DNA of 7,655 bases from JBPCOB01 sp051000715. GTDB taxonomy: Bacteria; Actinomycetota; Actinomycetes; JALYNC01. The stretch lies in NCBI GenBank assembly GCA_051000715.1, contig JBPCOB010000239.1:1-7655 (forward strand). The letters are read 5' to 3'. Position numbers and translations under genes: made by a program. The notes under the pieces were generated by a model. That model was not told the origin of the DNA. It made no database searches and saw only the letters and a program-made list of their open reading frames with translations. Of this stretch, positions 1 through 6,008 are shown piece by piece (position 1 is the stretch's first letter; every line of letters begins with the position of its first letter).

Positions 1-75
1 GACCCAAGATCGTCGCTAGCGCTAACGGCTGCGTGGATCATCTCGACCCCCGGTTCCAGCCGAATCTGGCCTCAC

Positions 76-89
76 CTGACGGAGGTCAG
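76..89 (-). terminator. Weak hairpin downstream of the MFS gene
   Basis: A perfect 5-bp stem (CTGAC/GTCAG) with a 4-base loop lies 12 bp past the stop codon of the minus-strand MFS gene. A second GTCAGG copy at 101-106 overlaps the stop and could pair with the same arm. There is no T-tract, so this would be at best a weak or Rho-assisted transcription end. The rest of 1-101 shows no gene that I can support. Confidence 0.2.
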
Positions 90-101
90 TTGGCCTCCAT
101 G

Positions 102-1373
102 TCAGGGAACTGCTCCACCGGGGGTGCCCGTGGAATCGGTTGAGCCGTTGATGCGAGCGGCGGCTCGGGCTGCCAGTGATCCGACGGCGGCGGCGGTGAG
201 GAGCAGAAGGCCGCCAAGTAGATAGACGGCTCGAATGCCGACGGCGTCGGCGAGCAGTCCGCCGCCGAGCAGGCTCAGGAGCCGGCCGCTCTGCCAGAGC
301 ATGTCGAAGCCGGCGAACGCCCGGCCGCGGAGGTCCTCAGGGACGCGGGACTGGATCAGGCTGCTGAAGGTGACGTTGCCGGTGGAGGTCGACAGGCCGT
401 AGAACAGCAGCGCGCCGGCGGCCAGGGGGACGCTGGTAGAGACGGCCAGGACGAGGTCGACGATGCCGCGGATGGCGTAGGGCCCGAACACGAACAGTGG
501 GCGGCGTGGGTCTTTGAGACGTCGTAGGAGCAGCAGTGGCCCGAGGGCGGCGCCGGCGCCGATCGCGGCGACGAGCAGACCGAAGCTACTGGCACCACCG
601 AGGCGGTCTTGGGCGAGGACGACGAGCAGCGCGCTGGTGGCCCCGGCGGACAGCGCCGCCAGGAACTGCCCGGCTGCCAGTGCCTTGAGCAGGGGCAGCG
701 CGGCGAGAGCCGCGAGGCCCTCGCGGGCGTGCGCGAACGGGCTGGTGACCTGCACCGGTCTGGTGCGTTCGGGTTCACGTAGGCCGCGTAGGACCGCGGC
801 GCTGAGCGCGAAGCTGACGGCGTTGACGGCGAACGCGGCCCCGAACCCGACGTGGACGGCGAGCAGGGCCGCGACAGGTGCGATGAGGATCTGGGCGGTG
901 ACCGCTGCGGTCCAGATGCCGCTGTTGGCGGCTGCGAGTTCGTCGTCGTCGACAACCGAGGGCAGCAGCGACTGCGCGGCGGGTGAGAAGAACACCTGCC
1001 CGCAGGACAGCCCGACCGCGACCGCGTAGGCGCTAAGCGTGCTGTTGTGCCAGACCGCGAGGGCCCCCGCGAGCAGTACCCGGGCGAGGTCGGCGGTGAC
1101 CATCACCTGCACGCGCGGGAGGCGGTCCACCAGGCTGCCGGCCAGGGGCGCGAGCAGCAGCACCGGCGCGATCTCGGCCAGCACCGCCCCGGAGACGCCG
1201 AGCCCGGAGCCGGTGAGCGCGACCAGCAGCAACGCCAGGGTCGTGAACTGGGCGACATCGCCGACCTGCGAGACGGTCCGGGCCAGCCAGAGCCGCCGGT
1301 AGGCAGGCCGCCTCAGGAGCCTGCGCAGATCGGGCCGGGTCGCGGTCACCGTCCCATCGTCGCGGGTGGTCAA
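102..1373 (-). CDS. MFS transporter, EntS/MFS_3-like exporter
   Basis: This is a 423-residue integral membrane protein with a run of hydrophobic segments through its whole length, fitting the 10-12 helices of the major facilitator superfamily. A short basic N-terminus precedes the first helix (about residues 37-55). The loop after helix 2 carries a motif-A-like GSLVDRLPR (residues 79-87), and a second loop signature, VPEDLRGRAFAG, precedes the last helices. The general pattern resembles MFS_3 drug and siderophore exporters such as EntS; the substrate cannot be read from the sequence. The longest frame starts with TTG at 1373, right beside a G/C repeat. A GTG nine codons in (1349) gives an equally typical N-terminus and may be the true start. 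It has the same orientation as the CDF/ArsR operon upstream but is 236 bp away, so probably a separate transcription unit. Confidence 0.88.
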   Translation of the reverse strand: MTTRDDGTVTATRPDLRRLLRRPAYRRLWLARTVSQVGDVAQFTTLALLLVALTGSGLGVSGAVLAEIAPVLLLAPLAGSLVDRLPRVQVMVTADLARVLLAGALAVWHNSTLSAYAVAVGLSCGQVFFSPAAQSLLPSVVDDDELAAANSGIWTAAVTAQILIAPVAALLAVHVGFGAAFAVNAVSFALSAAVLRGLREPERTRPVQVTSPFAHAREGLAALAALPLLKALAAGQFLAALSAGATSALLVVLAQDRLGGASSFGLLVAAIGAGAALGPLLLLRRLKDPRRPLFVFGPYAIRGIVDLVLAVSTSVPLAAGALLFYGLSTSTGNVTFSSLIQSRVPEDLRGRAFAGFDMLWQSGRLLSLLGGGLLADAVGIRAVYLLGGLLLLTAAAVGSLAARAAARINGSTDSTGTPGGAVP

Positions 1374-1377
1374 CGCC

Positions 1378-1394
1378 GGGGGCCCCCATGGGGG
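1378..1394. repeat. G5-C5-AT-G5 tract with alternative pairings
   Basis: Five G, five C, the dinucleotide AT and five G follow each other directly. The central C5 can pair with either G5, and the C5-AT-G5 part (1383-1394) is a perfect 12-bp palindrome. The tract lies 4 bp upstream of the TTG start of the MFS gene, so in its mRNA it would sit where a ribosome binding site is expected. No function is shown. Confidence 0.4.
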
Positions 1395-1475
1395 AGGGCC
1401 TCAGTGGCTGGGGGGTGGCTGGCCGGCTCGTTGACCTTCGGCGTCGCGGTGATCCTGCCCCCAGGGAGGTAGACC

Positions 1476-1658
1476 ATGACCGATGTCCAGCAGCATCCGA
1501 GCGAGCACGATCCGCCGGCGCTTCCGGTACCACCGGCCGGGGCCGCCCTTCCGCCCGTTCCGCCACGGCAGCCCGATCCGACAATGTTGGGGGCCAACGG
1601 AGCTTTCCTTTATGGCTGCGCGGGGGGTGGTGTCCGGTGGTGCGCCGAGAACTCGTGA
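1476..1658 (+). CDS. Proline-rich small ORF, unknown, possibly a gene remnant
   Basis: This is a 60-residue ORF that I do not recognise. Its start has the best ribosome binding site in the window, AGGGAGGT at 1463-1470, five bases before an ATG. The first 36 residues are rich in Pro and Ala with mostly G/C third positions, as expected for real coding sequence here. From about residue 37 codon choice becomes less biased. The last 49 bases run antisense into the 3' end of the CDF gene at 1610. This fits an intact N-terminus whose original downstream part was lost when the flanking CDF gene arrived. A genuine small protein is the alternative. No membrane segment or signal peptide is visible. Confidence 0.3.
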   Translation: MTDVQQHPSEHDPPALPVPPAGAALPPVPPRQPDPTMLGANGAFLYGCAGGGVRWCAENS

Positions 1659-2704
1659 TGGGTGGTGGTGGGGTCGGGGCGGGGGTCGGCGTGGACGGTG
1701 GCGGCGGTGAGCCGGCGTACGTCGTGGAGGAGCCGATGTTCGGTCTGGTCGGTGATGCGGTGTGCTTCGACGACTGAGAGGTGGTCTTCGACGATGACCT
1801 CGCATTCTGCCCGCAGGGCGTGGCCGATCCAGCGCAGTCGCACTTGGCCGACGGCTAGCACGCCGGGTGTTGTCAGGATGACGGCCTCGACCTTGTCGAC
1901 CAGGTCGGGGTCGACGGCGTCCATGAGCCGGGAGAACACTTCTCGGGCGGCTTGTCGGAGGACGACGAGGATGGCCGCAGTGATTGCTAGGCCGATGACC
2001 GGGTCGGCCAGCCGGAAGCCTAGGGCGACCCCGCCTGCCCCGATCAGTACTGCCAAGCTGGTAAGGCCGTCGGTTCGGGCGTGGAGGCCGTCGGCGACGA
2101 GGGCCGCCGAACCGATCTGACGGCCGATTCGGATGCGGTAGCGGGCGACGAGTTCGTTGCCGGTGAAGCCGATCAGAGACGCCGCGGCGACGAGGCCTAG
2201 GTAGGTGACGTCGTGCGGGTGGAGTAGTCCACGGATGGATTCGTAGGCGGCGAGGGCGGATGAGGCGGCGATCAGTGCTACCACGATGAGGCCGGCGAGA
2301 TCCTCGGCCCGTCCGTAGCCGTAGGTGAGGCGGCGGGTGGCGGCTCGGCGTCCCAGCGTGAAGGCGATGGCGAGGGGTACGGCGGTGAGGGCGTCGGCGA
2401 AGTTGTGGAGGGTGTCCCCGAGCAGGGCCACCGAGCCTGAGAGCAGCACGACGACGAGTTGAAGTAGGCCGGTTATGGCCAGGCCAGCGAAGCTGATGAT
2501 GAGGGTGCGGACGCCGAGCTGGCTTGCCTCGAGCTCGCTGTCGACGGCATTGCCGGCGTCATGGCTGTGTGGGGCGAACAGCTCTCTGACTCGCCCCCAC
2601 AGTGTGCTCCGGTGGTCGTGGCTGTCGTAGCTTTCGCTGCTGTCGTGGGGGTGACCGGCGTGGTCGGGGTGGTGGCCGTGATCGGCGTGGTCGTGGTAGG
2701 TCAT
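1610..2704 (-). CDS. CDF cation efflux transporter with His-rich N-terminus
   Basis: This 364-residue cation diffusion facilitator should export divalent metal from the cytoplasm in exchange for protons. The first 48 residues contain 12 histidines (4, 6, 9, 11, 12, 15, 18, 20, 29, 31, 46, 48), a likely cytosolic metal-binding tail. About six membrane helices follow, then a C-terminal cytoplasmic domain from about residue 265. The transport-site pairs are His100/Asp104 (HNFAD, helix 2) and His208/Asp212 (HARTD, helix 5). The HxxxD/HxxxD pattern is typical of Zn/Cd-type CDFs rather than the DxxxD Mn or Fe types, though Co or Ni cannot be excluded. The C-terminus ends in another His-containing tail (THHEF, AHHR). 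Its ATG overlaps the stop of the arsR-type gene in an ATGA and has no Shine-Dalgarno of its own, so it is probably translationally coupled and co-transcribed with the repressor. Confidence 0.93.
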   Translation of the reverse strand: MTYHDHADHGHHPDHAGHPHDSSESYDSHDHRSTLWGRVRELFAPHSHDAGNAVDSELEASQLGVRTLIISFAGLAITGLLQLVVVLLSGSVALLGDTLHNFADALTAVPLAIAFTLGRRAATRRLTYGYGRAEDLAGLIVVALIAASSALAAYESIRGLLHPHDVTYLGLVAAASLIGFTGNELVARYRIRIGRQIGSAALVADGLHARTDGLTSLAVLIGAGGVALGFRLADPVIGLAITAAILVVLRQAAREVFSRLMDAVDPDLVDKVEAVILTTPGVLAVGQVRLRWIGHALRAECEVIVEDHLSVVEAHRITDQTEHRLLHDVRRLTAATVHADPRPDPTTTHHEFSAHHRTPPPAQP

Positions 2705-3045
2705 GACGACCGCGGGGTGGGAAGGCTGTCGGGTTCGAGGGGGCCTAGCGCGTCGACGAGCAGGCGCTTGACGTTGTCGTTGGCGGCCACGTAGTAGACG
2801 AAGGCGCCATCGCGGCGCGGTTTGACCAGGCCGGCGAGGCGCAGTTTGGCGAGGTGTTGGCTGACGGCGGTGGGTGATGTCCCTACCAGTTCGGCCAGGC
2901 AGGCCACTGATGACTCGCCTTGGAGCAGGGCCCAGAGAACTTTGATCCGGGTGGGATCTGCGAGGAGCCGCAGGGAGGCGGCTGCTCGTTCGACGGCCTC
3001 GTCGGGCGGCATCCGGAAATCTTCAATACCTGCGTGCATGTGCAT
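2701..3045 (-). CDS. ArsR/SmtB-family metal-sensing repressor, KmtR-like
   Basis: This 114-residue winged-helix regulator begins its conserved core at LLADPTR (residues 27-33). The helix-turn-helix follows at about 46-70, with recognition helix SPTAVSQHLAKLR, and the wing (RRDGAFVYY) is at 77-85. The core closely resembles mycobacterial KmtR, a Ni/Co sensor controlling a CDF gene, as I recall that sequence. The His-rich C-terminus that supplies KmtR ligands is absent; the protein ends in GPLEPDSLPTPRSS. Cys49 occupies the place of the alpha-3 Asp ligand of SmtB, and the N-terminus has His2 and His4, suggesting an N-terminal/alpha-3 metal site instead. This depends on the start: Met12 (3012) is an alternative that removes both histidines. 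Neither start has a clear ribosome binding site. The gene overlaps the CDF gene downstream by four bases and is divergent from the second CDF gene. Confidence 0.92.
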   Translation of the reverse strand: MHMHAGIEDFRMPPDEAVERAAASLRLLADPTRIKVLWALLQGESSVACLAELVGTSPTAVSQHLAKLRLAGLVKPRRDGAFVYYVAANDNVKRLLVDALGPLEPDSLPTPRSS

Positions 3046-3050
3046 ATGCT
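3022..3050 (+). promoter_or_regulatory. Candidate leaderless promoter of the plus-strand CDF gene
   Basis: TATGCT at 3045-3050 fits the actinobacterial TANNNT -10 element. It lies at exactly -12 to -7 if transcription starts on the GTG at 3057, which would give a leaderless mRNA. TTCAAT at 3022-3027, 17 bp upstream, is a weak -35 match. The element lies inside the palindromic start region of the divergent repressor gene, so a bound repressor would block it. Confidence 0.4.
3036..3049. promoter_or_regulatory. Candidate ArsR-family operator at the divergent starts
   Basis: A 14-bp imperfect palindrome, GCATGTGCATATGC, matches its reverse complement at 12 of 14 positions. Its right part contains a perfect 8-bp palindrome, GCATATGC (3042-3049). 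It covers the first codons of the repressor gene and the putative -10 of the divergent CDF gene. AT-containing palindromes between divergent metal genes are typical ArsR/SmtB targets. The assignment is inferred from position and symmetry only. Confidence 0.42.
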
Positions 3051-3056
3051 TACGCC

Positions 3057-3980
3057 GTGTCGTCGACCCCGTCCACTTTGCCCGCCGCCGGGCGGCCGGG
3101 ACGTCACGGCGGCGCTGAGGAGGCCGAGCACCGCTCGGCCGCCAATCGGGCGGTCGGGGTGTCGGCGGTGGGGCTCGCTGTCACCGGCGGGGTCGAGCTG
3201 GCTTTGGCGCTGCTCACCGGGTCGGTCGGCCTGCTCGGTGATGCGCTGCACAACCTGTCCGACGTGTCGACCTCGGCGGTGGTGTTCCTCGGCTTTTGGG
3301 TCTCCAAGAAGCCGGCCACCGAGGGCTATCCCTACGGGTATGAGCGGGCGGAGGACCTGGCCGGCCTCGGGGTGGCGCTGGTGATCTGGCTGTCGGCGGT
3401 CTTTGCCGGGGTGGAGAGCTATCGCAAGCTGGTGTCCAACGGGGGCACGACCCATCTCGGGGTCGGGATGGCGGGAGCGGTCCTCGGGGTGGTGGGCAAC
3501 CAGCTGGTCGCCCGGTACAAGGCCAAGGTCGGCCGTCGGATCCACTCGGCCACGCTGCTGGCAGACGCCAAGCACTCCTGGCTGGACGCTCTGTCCTCGG
3601 TCGGCGCCCTGGTCGGTCTGATCGCGGTGGCCGCCGGCTACCGCTGGGGCGACCCGATCGCCGGGTTCGCTGTCACCTTGTTCATCCTTCATGTCGGTTA
3701 TGAGGTGACCAGCGAGATCACCCATCACCTCCTCGACGGGGTGGAGCCCGAACATCTCTCAGCGGCCAAGGCGGCCGCCGAATCTGTCGCCGGTGTGCGC
3801 GGCGCCCTGGTCCGGGGCCGCTGGACAGGCCGCAGCCTGGTCCTCGACGTCGACGGCGAGGTCGATCCCGGCACTTCCGTTGCCGACGCCGACCGCATCG
3901 GAGCCCGGGTCGGCGACGCCGTCCACGACGCAGTAGAGGAAGTTAGGGCCGTGCGATGGGCCGCTCGCCCCAAGCTGTAG
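3057..3980 (+). CDS. CDF cation efflux transporter, second paralogue
   Basis: This 307-residue cation diffusion facilitator is of the same subfamily as the minus-strand one. They share long identical or near-identical segments such as RAEDLAGL, the GN-LVARY helix-4/loop region and the LLGD-LHN motif. The transport residues are His65/Asp69 (HNLSD) and His173/Asp177 (HSWLD), again a Zn/Cd-type HxxxD/HxxxD set. The C-terminal cytoplasmic domain begins near residue 222. Unlike its partner it has a short N-terminus with only two histidines (17, 25) and no His-rich tail. The GTG start leaves only 11 bp to the divergent repressor start and has no Shine-Dalgarno; the -10-like TATGCT at the right distance supports a leaderless message. 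It is probably controlled by the same ArsR-type repressor. The metal is not determined by sequence alone. Confidence 0.93.
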   Translation: MSSTPSTLPAAGRPGRHGGAEEAEHRSAANRAVGVSAVGLAVTGGVELALALLTGSVGLLGDALHNLSDVSTSAVVFLGFWVSKKPATEGYPYGYERAEDLAGLGVALVIWLSAVFAGVESYRKLVSNGGTTHLGVGMAGAVLGVVGNQLVARYKAKVGRRIHSATLLADAKHSWLDALSSVGALVGLIAVAAGYRWGDPIAGFAVTLFILHVGYEVTSEITHHLLDGVEPEHLSAAKAAAESVAGVRGALVRGRWTGRSLVLDVDGEVDPGTSVADADRIGARVGDAVHDAVEEVRAVRWAARPKL

Positions 3981-4181
3981 GACCTCCTAACGGTCTGGAC
4001 ACCCCGTTTGCTCGCGCGGGTGCCGTTGCCTGGCGTGGATGTGTCGAACCTCACGAGCACCTGTGGACCCGCGACTGGAGCCATCTCGTCCAGCCGTTGA
4101 CCTGTGATCGGCCGTGCCCTGTGAGAGAGCGGCCGTGGCGCCCGCCCGCGCTTTCCTCGGGGACGTCGAACCCTCAGTGCC

Positions 4182-4349
4182 GTGACCGGCTTCTCCGCCG
4201 ACGCGCTCGGGCGGGGTCTTCCCCCGGGCCCGGCGGTGCCCGGCCCCACCCTGGCTGACCGCCTCCGCGGCGACGCAGGGCTGGCCGAACCTGGCGGGCT
4301 GGAGGCCGGGGCGCACCGCCGTGCGCCGGGCGCCGGCGGGTCCTGCTGA
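4182..4349 (+). CDS. Possible 55-residue ORF before the permease, unknown
   Basis: A GTG-initiated frame of 55 codons is rich in Gly, Ala and Pro and ends GAGGSC. By my count, close to nine in ten of its codons end in G or C, which is compatible with coding sequence but also common by chance at this GC content. There is no near Shine-Dalgarno. It ends 24 bp upstream of the permease ATG, and its end overlaps both inverted repeats at 4310-4354. It might be a leader peptide or noise. I recognise no family. Confidence 0.12.
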   Translation: MTGFSADALGRGLPPGPAVPGPTLADRLRGDAGLAEPGGLEAGAHRRAPGAGGSC

Positions 4350-4354
4350 CCCGC
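4310..4354. repeat. Two adjacent inverted repeats upstream of the permease
   Basis: The first repeat has a perfect 7-bp stem (GGCGCAC/GTGCGCC, 4310-4316 with 4321-4327) and a 4-base loop. The second has a perfect 7-bp stem (GCGGGTC/GACCCGC, 4336-4342 with 4348-4354) and a 5-base loop. They end 19 bp before the permease ATG. They could be RNA hairpins in its leader, a regulator site, or a T-less terminator. Confidence 0.5.
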
Positions 4355-4373
4355 ACGGGGGTCCTCCGCCAGG

Positions 4374-5585
4374 ATGAGCGCCGTGTGGGCGTGGGCGGGC
4401 GTGGGTGGCCTGGTCGCCGTGCTCACCGGGTTCGTCCCGCTCAACCAGGCCGGGGACGTCGTGGTGCGGGTCGCTCCGGTGCTGGTGTTCCTGGTCGCGA
4501 TCACGGTGGTGGCCGAGCTCGCGGACGCCGCCGGCGTGTTCACGGTGGCGGCCACCACAGCGGCCCGGGCGGCTGCTCGCAGGCCGGTGGGCGGGGCGGC
4601 CGAGGCGAGCCGGGGTGCGGCCCGGGGCCGGGCGGCGAGGCTGTGGCTGCTGGTCGTCGTGCTGGCGGTCGCCGCGACCACGGTGTTGTCCCTGGACACC
4701 ACAGCTGTCCTGTTGACTCCGGTCGTGTTGACCCTCGCGCGCCGTCTGGGGCTGCCACCGGGGCTGTTCGCGATGACGACGGTGTGGCTGGCCAACACGG
4801 CCTCACTGTTGCTGCCCGTGTCGAACCTTACGAACCTGCTCGCTCTGCACCGGCTCGCCGACCTAGGGGTGGACCTGCCCGGCTACGTGAGGCTGATGGC
4901 GGCGCCGGCCGCCGTGTCGGTGGTGGTGACCTGTCTGGTCCTGGCCGTGCTGTTCCGTCGCACGCTGCCGCTGACCTACTGGGCACCCGCGCCGGTCCCG
5001 GTTCGCGACCGGGTGCTGTTCGGGGTCTGCGCTGGGACCTGCCTCGCGCTGGGCCCGGCCTTCGTCACTGGGGTCGTCCCCGCGGTCCCCGCCGCCGCGG
5101 CTGCCGCCGTCCTGCTCGGCGTGTTCGCCGTCCGCGACCGGCGGGCGCTGACGGCGGCGGCCGGGCGGCTCGTCCCCTGGCGGCTGGTGCTCCTCGTCCT
5201 CGGGCTCTTCCTCGTCGTCCAAGGTCTCCAGGGACACGGGCTGCCCGGCCTGCTGGCCGACGTCGCCGGCTCCGGAACCTCCTGGCCGGACCTGCTGCGC
5301 CTGGCTGGCACCTCCGCGGTCGCCGCCAACGGGGTCGACAATCTGCCCGCCTACCTGGCCCTCGAACCCGTTGCCGCCGACACCCCGGAACGTCTAGCCG
5401 CCCTGCTGATCGGTGTGAACCTAGGCCCCCTGGTCACCGTCTGGGCGTCCCTGGCGACACTGCTGTGGCGGGAACGCTGCACCGCGGCCGGCGTCCCTGT
5501 GCCCGCCGGACGCTTCGCCGCCCGCGGTCTCCTGCTCGTTCCACTCCTGCTGGTCACCACCACCGCCGCCCTCGCCCTCACCTGA
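4374..5585 (+). CDS. ArsB/SLC13-like permease (ion transporter superfamily)
   Basis: This 403-residue, very hydrophobic membrane protein shows the two-fold repeat layout of the ion transporter superfamily. The first half carries LSLDTTAVLLTP (105-116) and NTASLLLPVSNLTNLL (141-156). The second half carries the matching NGVDNLPAYLAL (319-330) and GVNLGPLVTVW (347-357). These Asn-rich re-entrant segments are the substrate-site signatures of ArsB-type arsenite pumps and SLC13 anion permeases. It is slightly shorter than E. coli ArsB (429 residues). I favour an arsenite/antimonite exporter because of the metal-efflux surroundings, but no arsR, arsC or arsA copy sits beside it, so another anion is possible. 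ATG at 4374 has only an adjacent AGG. A GTG at 4383, eight bases after AGGA, could be used instead. Leu codons are almost all CTG or CTC, unlike the response regulator downstream. Confidence 0.85.
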   Translation: MSAVWAWAGVGGLVAVLTGFVPLNQAGDVVVRVAPVLVFLVAITVVAELADAAGVFTVAATTAARAAARRPVGGAAEASRGAARGRAARLWLLVVVLAVAATTVLSLDTTAVLLTPVVLTLARRLGLPPGLFAMTTVWLANTASLLLPVSNLTNLLALHRLADLGVDLPGYVRLMAAPAAVSVVVTCLVLAVLFRRTLPLTYWAPAPVPVRDRVLFGVCAGTCLALGPAFVTGVVPAVPAAAAAAVLLGVFAVRDRRALTAAAGRLVPWRLVLLVLGLFLVVQGLQGHGLPGLLADVAGSGTSWPDLLRLAGTSAVAANGVDNLPAYLALEPVAADTPERLAALLIGVNLGPLVTVWASLATLLWRERCTAAGVPVPAGRFAARGLLLVPLLLVTTTAALALT

Positions 5586-5656
5586 CTCGCGCCCGACGCT
5601 GGCGAACTCGCTCACGGCCAGCACGAAAACACCCCGAACCGCCGCAGGCCGTCCTG

Positions 5657-5676
5657 GTAGAAGATCGATCGTCTAC
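5657..5676. repeat. 20-bp near-perfect palindrome around ATCGAT
   Basis: The arms GTAGA-GATC and GATC-TCTAC surround a central ATCGAT, with 18 of 20 positions symmetric. Its right arm overlaps a second small repeat, TCGTCT-ACG-AGACGA (5669-5683). The length and symmetry suit a dimeric repressor operator. No regulator gene is adjacent to assign it to. Confidence 0.45.
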
Positions 5677-5822
5677 GAGACGACTCGCAAGCACCCGGGT
5701 CGTCGAGCAGGAGCAGCTGTCTCGCGGCAGGTGTCCGTGAACTACGGCGACCAGGGAAGGTTCGCGGTCTGAACCGCTACGCACCCGGCATGAGCGCAGC
5801 CTGACGAAAGAAGGGACGACGA

Positions 5823-6005
5823 GTGTGCACAAGGGACGCGGGGCACGCGCGTGCCCCGGCCCGCCCGGGCCCGCAGCCGCTGGTAGCCGCGGCGGAGCCC
5901 CCGGGCCGGATGACGGCAGCCGCGCTTGGCGGTCCAGGGTACCAGCACTATTGGCCGTCGCCGCAGCAGCCCCGGTCCCAGCTCTTCCTTCGGCCGGGCT
6001 TCTAG
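5823..6005 (+). CDS. Possible 60-residue leader ORF before the response regulator
   Basis: A GTG start is preceded by GAAGGGA (5810-5816) with six bases of spacing, a good ribosome binding site. Codon third positions are mostly G or C. The translation is rich in Pro, Ala and Arg and ends in a Gln/Pro segment followed by LFLRPGF; I recognise no domain. It stops 9 bp before the response regulator GTG, and the stop TAG lies in the regulator's putative -10. A competing frame from GTG 5825 overlaps the regulator start and has less biased codons. It could be a small protein or a remnant. Confidence 0.25.
   Translation: MCTRDAGHARAPARPGPQPLVAAAEPPGRMTAAALGGPGYQHYWPSPQQPRSQLFLRPGF
5839..5858. repeat. 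20-bp perfect GC palindrome
   Basis: This is a perfect palindrome with arms CGGGGCACGC and GCGTGCCCCG and no spacer, 157 bp before the response regulator start. It lies 14 bp inside the possible leader ORF. As RNA it would form a strong stem but has no T-tract, so a protein-binding site or leader hairpin is as likely as a terminator. Confidence 0.6.
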
Positions 6006-6008
6006 CCT
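6003..6008 (+). promoter_or_regulatory. Candidate -10 of a leaderless response regulator mRNA
   Basis: TAGCCT fits TANNNT and lies at exactly -12 to -7 from the GTG at 6015. The start codon has no convincing ribosome binding site, which supports a leaderless message. I see no clear -35 match. Confidence 0.4.

Larger units (their letters stand above)
3981..4373. other. 393-bp gap without a recognised gene
   Basis: No convincing gene lies between the second CDF gene and the ArsB-like permease. Open frames on both strands (for example plus 3956-4258 and minus 3987-4316) give Arg/Pro/Gly-rich translations with no domain. A 55-residue GTG frame at 4182-4349 has high third-position GC and ends 24 bp before the permease, but it lacks a ribosome binding site. 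The final 65 bp hold two strong inverted repeats, listed separately. No clear terminator with a T-tract follows the CDF gene. Confidence 0.5.

Noticed and set aside
67..97. Direct repeat TGGCCTC (67-73 and 91-97) as an attachment site
   Set aside because: Seven bases is too short to mean much at this GC content, and no recombinase or boundary is near it.
1586..1598. GTTGG-GGG-CCAAC hairpin as a terminator for the minus-strand CDF operon
   Set aside because: It lies just past the stop codon, but the stem is only 5 bp with a 3-base loop and no T-tract follows on the minus strand, so the case is too weak to list.
2883..3755. 290-codon minus-strand frame across the repressor and the second CDF gene
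   Set aside because: It is antisense to strong CDF motifs, and its Gln/His/Arg/Pro-rich translation is what the reverse complement of GC-rich coding sequence gives.
3057..3980. Assignment of the CDF proteins to iron or manganese exporters
   Set aside because: Those groups usually have Asp in the first position of one or both DxxxD pairs. Both proteins here have HxxxD at both sites.
3725..4798. 357-codon minus-strand frame over the CDF end, the gap and the permease start
   Set aside because: Low-complexity Ala/Thr/Arg/Pro translation with no domain, antisense to two recognised genes. It cannot explain the 3981-4373 gap.
4385..5740. 451-codon plus-strand frame, longer than the permease frame it overlaps
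   Set aside because: Its translation is Arg/Gly/Pro-rich with no hydrophobic segments or domains. The overlapping permease frame has clear family motifs and biased third positions.
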